Assembly (NCBI GenBank): GCA_949287095.1
Contig: CASEFA010000008.1
Span: forward strand, 51,876-115,875
DNA: 64,000 nucleotides
Reading direction: 5' to 3'
Source: an uncultured Bacillota bacterium
GTDB lineage: Bacteria; Bacillota; Clostridia; Peptostreptococcales; Anaerovoracaceae
The notes under the pieces are model-generated. The model was given only the letters and a program-made list of their open reading frames with translations. It was not told where the DNA came from and did no database searches. Position numbers and translations under genes: made by a program. Within the stretch, counting starts at the first letter, position 1. Each line of letters starts with the position of its first letter. Below, one piece after another: positions 1-8,117 of the stretch.

Positions 1-95
1 GTAAATCTATTGGAATATGGCGGAATTCGATTTAACGGAGTATCCGACCACATGATACCGTTCCCACCTTTTGGGGATCGTGAAAGGAGAAGAAA

Positions 96-1301
96 GTGGA
101 CCTGTTTCGTTTTATTGACTCGAAGGACATTCGGGAGCATCTGCGGCAAATGGGTTATTCCTTTACCGCGCCGGAGGCGGCTTTTTTGGTATGGCAGTGC
201 CGCAGCACTACCCTCAAAGAAAAAATTGCCGCCTGGCGGGAAATTATTGAAACCATGCCGGACTGTTCTATGGTTGAGCGAATGAACATGGACGCTATCC
301 CCAGCGTTCACAAATTTCTGGAACAGTATATTGCGCTTATGAAACGGCTCCTGGAAAATTTTTATTGCGAGGAACATGCCGTTTATTCTTACGGTGGTTC
401 ATACCGGGACGGTTCTGATTTTGATGAAGAATATGATCGTCTTTATCCGGACGTTACTTCCTGTGTAGCCGGACTTCTCAATGACGAAGTTATTCCTTGG
501 GCCCCGGAAGCGGAGCATGCAGTCGAAGACTATTTGCAAACGATTGAAAATAGAGAATGTAAATCGCTCCCACCCTATCCCGTATCATTATTTGAAATTG
601 CAAGTATTCGTCTCAAAAAAAGAAGTTTGACCTCTCCGGTAGATTGTATTACCCTGATTTTAAACGATCGGTTAGAACCCGTTGCAATAGATACCTTTGG
701 TCAGTTCCTCACCAAAGAGGAAGAAAATCTGCTGCTCACGTTTCAGGGAATGTGGTTCGCCTTTCCAACGCCGTTCAAGCGCGGGGATATTGTTTTCCCT
801 TGTTCCGAAGGCAAGCATACCTTTTATTTCCAACACGGGAACGCCGCCGGTAACCGGCCTTTGCCGCCCGATGAGCTGTATGTGTTGGATTCCCTCCCTA
901 CCTGGGGGAGCGAAGAAATGCGCCAAAATGGGTTTGCGCCGGACAGCAATAAGGTAAAAAACAGTGACCGGTGGCTCCGTAATCTTACAAGGAACGGGGA
1001 CACCAGCGATCTTTCTTTTTCCGCATATTATATCTACCAAAAGAGCGTTATCAAAGAAATTGAGGGCAATTATTTATTACTTGAACGCTACAACGGTCCG
1101 CTATCGGGAGAACATAGGCTGTTAGGCGCTGTCAGCAAGCTTTTGACCGGACGGATAGAACCGGATATCTTTTTAAATCTCTTTGAGGTAATTCAGGCAG
1201 AAGAACAATGGAAGTCTACTGCGGGCCTGCGTGAAATGTTATGTCTTTTACCGGAAACCGCGCATTTTGTGGATTCATCCATTGAAGGAAAAGGCAAATA
1301 A
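96..1301 (+). CDS. Unknown protein, first of a tandem paralogous pair
   Basis: A 401-residue soluble protein that I do not recognise. It starts at GTG with AAAGGAGA 5 bases upstream. Residues 1-60 are nearly identical to the same part of the next gene (shared run FTAPEAAFLVWQCRS, then AAWREIIETMPDCS). A second shared block, MWFAFPTPFKRGD, lies near residue 220, while the middle and C-terminal parts diverge strongly. There is no signal peptide or membrane segment. The next gene follows after 18 bases, so the two are probably co-transcribed. A conserved end with a variable body is seen in immunity or recognition proteins, but nothing here proves that role. Confidence 0.8.
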   Translation: MDLFRFIDSKDIREHLRQMGYSFTAPEAAFLVWQCRSTTLKEKIAAWREIIETMPDCSMVERMNMDAIPSVHKFLEQYIALMKRLLENFYCEEHAVYSYGGSYRDGSDFDEEYDRLYPDVTSCVAGLLNDEVIPWAPEAEHAVEDYLQTIENRECKSLPPYPVSLFEIASIRLKKRSLTSPVDCITLILNDRLEPVAIDTFGQFLTKEEENLLLTFQGMWFAFPTPFKRGDIVFPCSEGKHTFYFQHGNAAGNRPLPPDELYVLDSLPTWGSEEMRQNGFAPDSNKVKNSDRWLRNLTRNGDTSDLSFSAYYIYQKSVIKEIEGNYLLLERYNGPLSGEHRLLGAVSKLLTGRIEPDIFLNLFEVIQAEEQWKSTAGLREMLCLLPETAHFVDSSIEGKGK

Positions 1302-1319
1302 GAAAGGAGCAAAGCCGTC

Positions 1320-2429
1320 TTGAATTATACACGCTTTATCAATTCCAAAGACCTGCGCAATCATCTCATGCAAATCGGCTATTCTTTCACCGCGCCGGAG
1401 GCGGCTTTTCTGGTATGGCAGTGCCGCAGCGTTACCCTCAAAGAAAAATTTGCCGCCTGGCGGGAAATTATCGAAACCATGCCGGACTGTTCCCTGACGC
1501 GGCGGAAAGAAGAACCGCTTGGAAGCTGCCACGATTTTTTGCGGCGTCATATTGCATCTCAGGAAACATTGTTAAAAGAATTTCCCAATGGAAAGAACGG
1601 TGTTTATCGGTATGAACTCCATGGACCTCAGCGTTGGAACTGGCCGCAGGACGATGGATGGTGGGGCGGCGGGGAATATTTTAACAGCTTTGCTCCCTGT
1701 CTCTCCCATTGTCTGCGGCAGCTGGACGGAGATACCGAAACAGACAAAATTCGTTTTTACCGGCAGGAGTGGTGCGGGGCAGATGAGAAAGCAACCATAC
1801 AATGGACCCTGGAAACAGATCGGGAACAAACTCCTGTATGGGTCGACCGCTGCGGAATTCCGGGCGGCGATGAACTGACGGATACGGACTGCACTTTTTC
1901 GGATATGTGGTTTGCTTTTCCAACGCCGTTCAAGCGAGGCGATCTGGTCTGGAATCCCTTCTGTGACGAGACCGCCCCGTTTGCTCTGAACTATTTGAAT
2001 ATTTGGGACAATCAGGAGATGATACGTCAGGGGCTTTCCCCAGAGGGGGTATATGCCGGATTGGTGCGCAATGCGGACAAACGGGTGCAAGCGTACCGCA
2101 GAACGGGATGTGTCATGGACATGGGCGCCTATGGGTACGGCTGGCGGGACGGGTTCGGCATCTGGAACGAATTTGGCGGCTGGGCAAACTATCTGGATTT
2201 GGAATATTACCCCTTTGAGCTGAAAGGAAAAGAACGGGTACTCAGGCCGGTGAGCGAATACCTAAAAGGGAATTGCGATCTGGAGTTGCTGTTGAACAGT
2301 TATACCGCCCTGTTGTTGGAGAGCAGGCACGGGGAGCTGGTAAAAGCTTATCAGAAAGAGTATACTAAGGACGCATTGCAAATGGTCAATATATGGCCGA
2401 AGCAGAAAAACCAGGATGAAACAACCTGA
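1320..2429 (+). CDS. Unknown protein, second of a tandem paralogous pair
   Basis: A 369-residue protein starting at TTG with AAAGGAG upstream, directly behind its paralogue. The first 60 residues and the block MWFAFPTPFKRGDLV near residue 200 match the upstream gene, at DNA as well as protein level. The region between has a Trp/Gly-rich stretch around residues 100-115 and is otherwise unrelated. Function unknown. The near-identical 5' DNA suggests recent duplication or gene conversion with divergent selection on the rest. A 162-base gap to the next gene follows. Confidence 0.8.
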   Translation: MNYTRFINSKDLRNHLMQIGYSFTAPEAAFLVWQCRSVTLKEKFAAWREIIETMPDCSLTRRKEEPLGSCHDFLRRHIASQETLLKEFPNGKNGVYRYELHGPQRWNWPQDDGWWGGGEYFNSFAPCLSHCLRQLDGDTETDKIRFYRQEWCGADEKATIQWTLETDREQTPVWVDRCGIPGGDELTDTDCTFSDMWFAFPTPFKRGDLVWNPFCDETAPFALNYLNIWDNQEMIRQGLSPEGVYAGLVRNADKRVQAYRRTGCVMDMGAYGYGWRDGFGIWNEFGGWANYLDLEYYPFELKGKERVLRPVSEYLKGNCDLELLLNSYTALLLESRHGELVKAYQKEYTKDALQMVNIWPKQKNQDETT

Positions 2430-2591
2430 TGCTGTATCATCCGCTTCAAACTGGTTGCATTGCAGAAAATCCAATCTTGCAATATTTACCGTATCCTTTC
2501 CGAAAGAACAAGAAAGCTGTTTTCGTGAACTCAAAAAAGGCCATCCATTCTGTTATCATACAAATAGAAAAAAGAAAAGGAGTTGTCAAAT

Positions 2592-3227
2592 ATGCCAGTT
2601 GAACTCTCTATGGAAGCTTCGCGTGCCTGGAACATGCGTTACCTTTTGGAGCTTGGAGAAAACAGGCCGGAATTGCTGTTGTTTTATGGGCACAGGGTCA
2701 CAAAAGCAGTTACAGAAACCTGTCTGAGTCAATGGTATCCCTGCCAATTTGAGGCAGACGGCGTGACCTACACCTCCGCCGAGCAGTATATGATGGCGGA
2801 AAAGGCAAGACTGTTCGGGGATGAGGAAATCCGGGCAGAAATCCTGAACACCTCGGACCCTCGGAAGTGCAAAGCCCTGGGAAGAAAAGTAAGAAATTTT
2901 GATAAGGCTGTCTGGAACAAGGAAAAAGAGCACATCGTAAGAAAAGGGAATACCAAAAAATTTCTGCAAAATAGCGCGCTAAGAAGTTTTCTGCTTTCCA
3001 CAGGCGACAAGGTACTGGTAGAGGCCAGCCCGACAGACTGGGTTTGGGGAATCGGCTTGGGAAAAAATAATCCCGATGCCCTTGATCCCCAAAAATGGCG
3101 AGGGCAAAATCTATTGGGATTTGCATTGATGAATGTCAGGGATTTTATTGCATTCATGGATAGCTTTGGAGAATTTGATGGGGAAACCGAAGGACATCCA
3201 GAACCAGCCAGAAAGGGGAAAGGCTGA
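2592..3227 (+). CDS. NADAR domain protein (YbiA-like), copy 1
   Basis: A 211-residue protein of the NADAR family, whose characterised members act as N-glycosidases on riboflavin intermediates or on ADP-ribosylated bases. The NADAR core is visible: FYGHR near residue 30, YTSAEQYMMAEKA near residue 60, DPRKCKALGRKV near 90, then LLSTGDKVLVEASP and WRGQNLLGFALM at the end. I chose ATG 2592 over an upstream TTG because AAAAGGAG ends 9 bases before it. It sits alone between the paralogous pair and a WYL regulator. A second, different NADAR gene lies at 16.5-17.0 kb. Confidence 0.88.
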   Translation: MPVELSMEASRAWNMRYLLELGENRPELLLFYGHRVTKAVTETCLSQWYPCQFEADGVTYTSAEQYMMAEKARLFGDEEIRAEILNTSDPRKCKALGRKVRNFDKAVWNKEKEHIVRKGNTKKFLQNSALRSFLLSTGDKVLVEASPTDWVWGIGLGKNNPDALDPQKWRGQNLLGFALMNVRDFIAFMDSFGEFDGETEGHPEPARKGKG

Positions 3228-3248
3228 ACCATATTCTGACCGTTGCAT

Positions 3249-3276
3249 CCCGGACACAGCGCCAGCCGTGTCCGGG
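3249..3276 (+). terminator. Hairpin after NADAR gene
   Basis: A perfect 9-bp stem, CCCGGACAC against GTGTCCGGG, with a 10-base loop lies 21 bases after the NADAR stop codon. There is no clear T-run after it, so it is either a weak terminator or a transcript-end hairpin. Confidence 0.35.
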
Positions 3277-3317
3277 TGTCCGCATTTGGAACCGCGTTGA
3301 TTTCCGGTTCGGTCATA

Positions 3318-3346
3318 TTGCGCAACACCATAAGGGATGATATAAT
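3318..3346 (+). promoter_or_regulatory. Promoter of WYL gene at 3374
   Basis: A perfect -10 box TATAAT at 3341-3346, with TTGCGC 17 bases upstream as a poor -35. It lies 27 bases before the WYL gene. It does not carry the 18-bp dyad found at the six promoters of the 10-23 kb regulon. Confidence 0.55.
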
Positions 3347-3373
3347 TGGCATAAAGAGGTTGGAGGGATGAAA

Positions 3374-5158
3374 ATGTATGCCAAACAGCCAAAGAAACTG
3401 ATGATTATCAATATTCTGGATATTCTCCGTCGTTATACGGATAAGGAGCATCGGCTCAGCCAGAAGGAAATTGCTGAAATTTTGAATAATGAATACAATA
3501 TGCAGGCAGATCGAAAAGCGATCAAGCGCAATTTAATGAATCTGATTGATTTTGGGTACGAAATCGAATACAGTGAAACCATCCGCATGACGCCGAATGC
3601 AAAGACCGGCGAGCTGGAGGAAAGCAATATTCTTTCCGATTTTTATCTGAGACGTGAATTTGACGACTCTGAACTCCGGCTTTTAATCGACAGCCTGCTT
3701 TTTTCCCGCCATATTCCATACAGCCAGTGCAAGGCGCTGGTGGAAAAGCTGGAGGGCTTATCCAATATTTATTTCCGCTCTCGGGTCAGGCATATTGCCA
3801 CTTTGCCGAAAGATAAAACCGATAACAAGCAGATTTTTCTGAATATTGAATTGCTGGATGAGGCGATCAGCCATAACCGCAAGGTGGCTTTCAAGTATGC
3901 CGAGTACGGAACAGATAAGAAGATGCACCCAAAGAAGCAGGCGGACGGGACCGAACGGCAATATGTTGTAAGCCCTTACCAAATGGTAGCAAAAGATGGA
4001 AAATATTATCTGATCTGCAATTACGATCCGTACGGCGATATTTCCAATTACCGCCTTGACCATATCCGGGATCTGAGCATTCTGGATGAGCCTGCCAAGC
4101 CCTTTGAGACTTTGCAGGGTGCAAACGGACAGCGCCTGAATCTGGCGGAGTATATGAAAGAGCATCTTTATATGTTTTCCGGTGAAGCCGTGCGGGTAAA
4201 ATTCTGGATTACAAAACGGATGATCGGCGAAGCAGTGGAACTGTTTGGAAAGGAGATTGCTTTTTCAGATGAAACCGCGGATGGAGTTGCCGTGACCGTC
4301 CATACCAATGAACTATCTGCGGAGCAGTTTGCAAAAACCTATATTCCGGACGTCGTGTTGCTGGAACCACAGAGGCTGGCGGAAAGAGTGAGAAACTGCT
4401 TGAAAGAAACCGTGCAGAGATATAAGAAGAATGATAAGTATTTCCAATTAGCCGATTCTTTGTATGCATATTTTGTTTCCAGACAGCTTTATTCTGCAAG
4501 ACTGGATTGCATTAACGAAGATCTACTTAACCTGTATGATATCATCCAAAGCCGAAAAAACTGCGATGATTGGTCAGACTTCGGCATACGCGTCGTTGAT
4601 GATGCCCCGGATATCATCGCTCAGTTTTCTAAACTCACGGAATCTGTTCAATATGCCTTGTTTTATCCTCCATTTGTAGAGGGATGTATTGAGGCTTTGA
4701 TTTTGTTGGCAAAATGTCCTGTGGATTTTGGCGACCTGGAACCCATTCGGCAGGCTGCGCTACAAGCTGTTTCCGTGTTCCACACCCACATTAGTCATTC
4801 CGGAATATCAAAGGAAATGAAAGAATTCGCTGACGCTGAGTATCGCAAATTTGCCGATCCCCTGGAGGAATATTATGCCTCGACGGGATTTGATTCCGAG
4901 GAACTGTGGCATATCCACGATGACCTCGGTGATCTATATGAAAATATCCTAAACGGAAACGCTGTCAATGTAGAAAAAGCAACCGATAGGATTCATCGCC
5001 TGTTGGAGATTGTCGAACCGATTCAGGGAGCACCGTTTTATCCCATCGCTGTGCAGGAATGCATTCAGGTTTTATTTTTGCTGGTAAAATGTCCTTTGGA
5101 CTTTGGTGATCTTGAACCGATTCGGCAAGCAGCAAGACTCGCTTATTACAACATTTAA
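3374..5158 (+). CDS. WYL-domain transcriptional regulator with duplicated C-terminal extension
   Basis: A 594-residue regulator. Residues 1-65 form a winged helix-turn-helix (IINILDILRRYTDKEHRLSQ onward). Residues 150-240 are a WYL ligand-binding domain in which KYYL replaces WYL, and residues 260-340 are the usual WYL C-terminal (WCX) region. The first 340 residues are homologous to the minus-strand WYL protein at 22.1-23.1 kb. The last 220 residues are an extra domain with an internal repeat: two blocks ending in KCP(V/L)DFGDLEPIRQAA at about residues 428-465 and 552-590. ATG 3374 is preferred over ATG 3368 because GGAGG is 7 bases from it. WYL proteins commonly control phage-defence loci and sense nucleic-acid ligands; the ligand here is unknown. 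Confidence 0.88.
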   Translation: MYAKQPKKLMIINILDILRRYTDKEHRLSQKEIAEILNNEYNMQADRKAIKRNLMNLIDFGYEIEYSETIRMTPNAKTGELEESNILSDFYLRREFDDSELRLLIDSLLFSRHIPYSQCKALVEKLEGLSNIYFRSRVRHIATLPKDKTDNKQIFLNIELLDEAISHNRKVAFKYAEYGTDKKMHPKKQADGTERQYVVSPYQMVAKDGKYYLICNYDPYGDISNYRLDHIRDLSILDEPAKPFETLQGANGQRLNLAEYMKEHLYMFSGEAVRVKFWITKRMIGEAVELFGKEIAFSDETADGVAVTVHTNELSAEQFAKTYIPDVVLLEPQRLAERVRNCLKETVQRYKKNDKYFQLADSLYAYFVSRQLYSARLDCINEDLLNLYDIIQSRKNCDDWSDFGIRVVDDAPDIIAQFSKLTESVQYALFYPPFVEGCIEALILLAKCPVDFGDLEPIRQAALQAVSVFHTHISHSGISKEMKEFADAEYRKFADPLEEYYASTGFDSEELWHIHDDLGDLYENILNGNAVNVEKATDRIHRLLEIVEPIQGAPFYPIAVQECIQVLFLLVKCPLDFGDLEPIRQAARLAYYNI

Positions 5159-5197
5159 TCTGGGATATCAGAAAATTCAAAAGAGGAGGCGGCGAAC

Positions 5198-5902
5198 ATG
5201 AGAGACAAAGCAAGAATCCGCCGATTTTGCGATGAACTGGCGGCCCTGTGGGAGGGGAAAAGGCCCAACATGAGATTTGGGCAGCTTGTCGTCACCCTGA
5301 ACCGGGCGCTGGACAAGCCGAGGCATGACATCTTTTATCTGGAAGAAGAGGAAATGCTGGACGTGCTCCGGCGCTTTTTCAGCAAGGAGTACCAAAAATC
5401 CGTGCGGGAGGACAGCAGGGGAGATCAGCTTACCGAACGCTGGCAGGAAGCGATAGAGGATCTGCGGTACAATACGGAGTCAGACGCCTTTGACCTGCCG
5501 CTGCTCAAGACACTGCTTGTGGACACCTGGCAGTATTTTATCGATACGGTAGACGATTTTGGCATCGACAATGCGGATTTACCCCTGATCGGCGCCATGT
5601 ACGTCCTGGTAAACCGCACAACCTATCCTGACGGCGTACTGCAGTGGGAGTATGAGGCCTATATCAAAATTCTGGAAGGGCTGCTCAACGCTCTGCAGGA
5701 TCCCCTTTTCCCCCGCGGATATGACGGGGATTTTTATGACGGGTATATTACGGTGTGGGAATATATAAGATGTGACCATACGCTTCATATCAGCGAGTTT
5801 GATCCTTATTTGAAAGAGCTTGCAAAGATGTATTATGAGGATGCCTACAGCGACACCTATGACGAAAACGGAAAGGAGTGGGAAGAAGACACAGAGGAAT
5901 AG
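5198..5902 (+). CDS. Unknown protein with an RFGQL-type N-terminal region
   Basis: A 234-residue acidic protein with GGAGG 10 bases before ATG. The first 65 residues (RIRRFCDELAALW, then RFGQLVVTL and a DIFYLEEEE stretch) resemble the small DUF1040/YihD-like family, which has the pattern of a helix, RFGQL, then FY-acidic. That assignment is from memory and uncertain. The rest is unfamiliar, Asp/Glu/Tyr-rich and without membrane segments. It follows the WYL gene by 39 bases and probably belongs to the same transcript. Confidence 0.7.
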   Translation: MRDKARIRRFCDELAALWEGKRPNMRFGQLVVTLNRALDKPRHDIFYLEEEEMLDVLRRFFSKEYQKSVREDSRGDQLTERWQEAIEDLRYNTESDAFDLPLLKTLLVDTWQYFIDTVDDFGIDNADLPLIGAMYVLVNRTTYPDGVLQWEYEAYIKILEGLLNALQDPLFPRGYDGDFYDGYITVWEYIRCDHTLHISEFDPYLKELAKMYYEDAYSDTYDENGKEWEEDTEE

Positions 5903-5940
5903 GGGACAAAAAACGGTTGAATCAGAAAGGATGGTTGAAA

Positions 5941-6759
5941 ATGAAGTTTTATGATAAAGACGAAAAACAATTTGTAGAATTTGGGGACTCCTTTATTGAA
6001 CAATACGCAGAGGCATACTATTATCCTGAAAATGGGGAAATTGATCAACCTCTTATCAAAGGGCTGTCTCGTTGTAGTCAGTATTCTGAGAGAGAAATTG
6101 ATAGTTTATTAGAAAGTGGCATAAAAAACGAGGAAGATGTAATCCATATTCTTGCCTGGAAAATTGGAAAAATCGCCCATAAAACATGCAGTGAAAAAAA
6201 GCCATTCTCCTATAGCAGTGATTGGGCGGATTTAGAAAATTATGATAAATGGGCATGTCATTCTTCTACAATTAGATTACGTAAAAATCAATTTCCAATC
6301 AAAGAAATTGCTGAATATGTTTTAGTGAATTTAAATCATTGGGAAGAAGATATCGAACAGAATAACTGGTTTGGTGTATTGGAAGATCTCAATAAGGCCA
6401 AAAGGGAAAAAGGTTGGAAAGGCCTTGGAACCGTATATTGTATTACGCTTCTGTATTTTATATCCATGGGAAAATACCCGATCTTTGATCAGTTTGCAGA
6501 TAAGGCACTTGATGTGATCAGCCAAAATAAAGAGGAATTCCCGAATACCGATGACAAAAAGTATGAACCTTTACCGTCTGATTTGCCGACCAAAGACGAA
6601 AAAAAGATGGAATTCAAAAAAAGATATGAAGAGTATTGCAAGAAAATTGGAAAACTGAAAGATCAATTATCTGATCGTTATCGCGATCCGCAAAACCGTG
6701 GTCTAGACAGAGCGTTATGGGTGTATGGGCATATAAAGTGCGCAGAAGATGTGAGATAG
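5941..6759 (+). CDS. Unknown protein, possible helix-hairpin-helix fold
   Basis: A 272-residue protein. I use ATG 5941, which has AGAAAGGATGG upstream, rather than an in-frame GTG at 5878 that would overlap the preceding gene. The segment GLGTVYCITLLYFISMGKYP followed by IFDQFADKAL (about residues 160-190) has the rhythm of an HhH-GPD DNA-glycosylase core, in which a hairpin is followed by a conserved Asp. The C-terminal RGLDRALWVYGH is also well ordered. I cannot identify a family, so the glycosylase idea is only a fold-level hint. It is AT-richer than its upstream neighbours and ends directly before a strong terminator. Confidence 0.7.
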   Translation: MKFYDKDEKQFVEFGDSFIEQYAEAYYYPENGEIDQPLIKGLSRCSQYSEREIDSLLESGIKNEEDVIHILAWKIGKIAHKTCSEKKPFSYSSDWADLENYDKWACHSSTIRLRKNQFPIKEIAEYVLVNLNHWEEDIEQNNWFGVLEDLNKAKREKGWKGLGTVYCITLLYFISMGKYPIFDQFADKALDVISQNKEEFPNTDDKKYEPLPSDLPTKDEKKMEFKKRYEEYCKKIGKLKDQLSDRYRDPQNRGLDRALWVYGHIKCAEDVR

Positions 6760-6760
6760 T

Positions 6761-6802
6761 AAAAAAGCAGGGACTCGGAGTAATCCGAGTCCCTGCTTTT
6801 TT
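6761..6802. terminator. Bidirectional intrinsic terminator
   Basis: A perfect 14-bp stem, AGCAGGGACTCGGA with its complement around a GTAA loop, flanked by A6 and T6. It separates the plus-strand block (1-6.8 kb) from the convergent minus-strand block. Confidence 0.92.
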
Positions 6803-6887
6803 CACATTCCGATTTTTGGCTGTTCTGGCGCGGAGATAATTCTATTGAACCGGTTTTCGTCATTGCCAGAATGATCGTTTTATAGGC

Positions 6888-7613
6888 TCAGCAATAAAAA
6901 TCACCATAATATCCGTGTTCGCCACCATCCTGGTATCCATCTGGAAGTAGCGGCATGTCGTCGTGTTCACTCCGAAAGGTTAGCGTCACGTCCTCGTGGG
7001 CGGCGATATAATCGATGATACTTTTGTACTCATATGCAAAGTAAAATTCACGGACGCTTGTCAGCATACGCAGGCAGGCGTTTCTGATGGCGGTATATTT
7101 GCGAAAGAGATTTTCAGCCGTGATATTCGTTTTTTCCTGGTAAAGATGGGCAAGTTGATCCAAACGATCCTGCGCTTCCTCCTCGCTTTCTAAAAAGTTG
7201 TCAAACAGTTCTCGTTCATAATACGTGCGTGATGGCTTGGCAACATTATATTCATCCGTTGGGATTCTTCTGAAAAGACGAAACTTGGAATTGCATTCTC
7301 CTTTTTGAGGCATCGTCCCCTTGGCTGCATGTGCTTTCTCACGGCTGTTGCGGAGCGGATAGGAAAGGCTGCCGATAAACCAAAATTTGATGCTTGCCAT
7401 CAAAAGCCAGTAAGCATATTGAGGATGGTCAGGGCCAAAGGCGAGGCAGGCTAACAAATTTTCGTTAAACCAGGATTCTTTCAGTTGAATGTACAGTTCC
7501 TGCTTGGAAACGATCACCTGATTACAGTGTTTGTGGTAAATCAAACCGGATGTGATCCGGCGCTTTTGGCGTCGATGGTATTGCAACTTTCTCCACCATT
7601 GCGGTTTGCTCAT
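6888..7613 (-). CDS. Unknown protein
   Basis: A 241-residue protein I do not recognise. It has a very basic start (residues 5-20 rich in Arg/Lys/Trp), a hydrophobic stretch near residues 65-85 (YWLLMASIKFWFIGSLSYPL) and an acidic, His/Tyr-rich tail. Its ATG overlaps the stop codon of the upstream gene as ATGA, so the two are translationally coupled and probably work together. No homology-based role can be given. Confidence 0.7.
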   Translation of the reverse strand: MSKPQWWRKLQYHRRQKRRITSGLIYHKHCNQVIVSKQELYIQLKESWFNENLLACLAFGPDHPQYAYWLLMASIKFWFIGSLSYPLRNSREKAHAAKGTMPQKGECNSKFRLFRRIPTDEYNVAKPSRTYYERELFDNFLESEEEAQDRLDQLAHLYQEKTNITAENLFRKYTAIRNACLRMLTSVREFYFAYEYKSIIDYIAAHEDVTLTFRSEHDDMPLLPDGYQDGGEHGYYGDFYC

Positions 7614-7978
7614 GATTCAGGCCTCCATTCCGTATCTAAATAGCAGCGGTAATGAGCGGTATGCTCATAGTGTATTTTGATGTCTCCGACGATACCGAAA
7701 AATGCTTTGATTTCCGTCACGAATTCGCCTGTAATGTACGGACTGAGATAGAGATGCACCGAACCGTCTTTCGCAATATGCACCCGCCCTCTGGGATAAT
7801 AATGATAGGGTTTTCCGCAGCCTTTCGGGCAGACAATACGCCACAGCTTTTTGTGGGTATAGGTTACCTTTGACTTTGCAAGCGCTTCCGGATATTTTCC
7901 CTCTTCAAACGAAAAAGCAAATAATTTTTCCTGTATGACCCAAAACACCCCTCGTTTTGGGCCGTTTATTTCACACAT
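7610..7978 (-). CDS. Small YPRGRV-type protein of unknown function
   Basis: A 122-residue protein starting at ATG 7978, which has GAGAGGAGAG 6 bases upstream. An in-frame GTG at 7999 lies within the Shine-Dalgarno region and is less likely. It has a KGCGKPYHYYPRGRV block near residue 60 and an IHYEHTAHYRCYLD end. The gene product at 17.3-17.6 kb has the same layout (YPRGRV, then an Ile/Tyr strand, then YDDHYHCKNC), so I consider them one family. Function unknown. It is coupled by ATGA to the next gene. Confidence 0.75.
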   Translation of the reverse strand: MCEINGPKRGVFWVIQEKLFAFSFEEGKYPEALAKSKVTYTHKKLWRIVCPKGCGKPYHYYPRGRVHIAKDGSVHLYLSPYITGEFVTEIKAFFGIVGDIKIHYEHTAHYRCYLDTEWRPES

Positions 7979-8005
7979 AAAAAACTCTCCTCTCAACACA
8001 AATGA

Positions 8006-8040
8006 CAGCGAACCGTATCAGCCCAGGGCCGGGTTCGCTG
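8006..8040 (-). terminator. Hairpin after the first AAA gene
   Basis: The arms CAGCGAACC and GGTTCGCTG pair across 17 bases between the AAA gene and the YPRGRV gene. There is no T-run, so a terminator role is doubtful. It could be an attenuator. Confidence 0.3.
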
Positions 8041-8117
8041 ACATTGGGCAAGTGTATCTTTCTGTTTTAGACTAAATTTGTTCGACTCATGTGGCTTATG
8101 TAAATATACAGAACTGT

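Noticed and set aside
10..285. Plus-strand open frame crossing the start of the first gene
   Set aside because: It runs out of frame through the well-supported 96-1301 gene, has no Shine-Dalgarno and its protein looks like shadow sequence.
3311..3346. A seventh copy of the island operator in front of the plus-strand WYL gene
   Set aside because: The expected position 10 bases upstream of TATAAT shows no half-site; CAACACCATAAGG is only a chance partial match.
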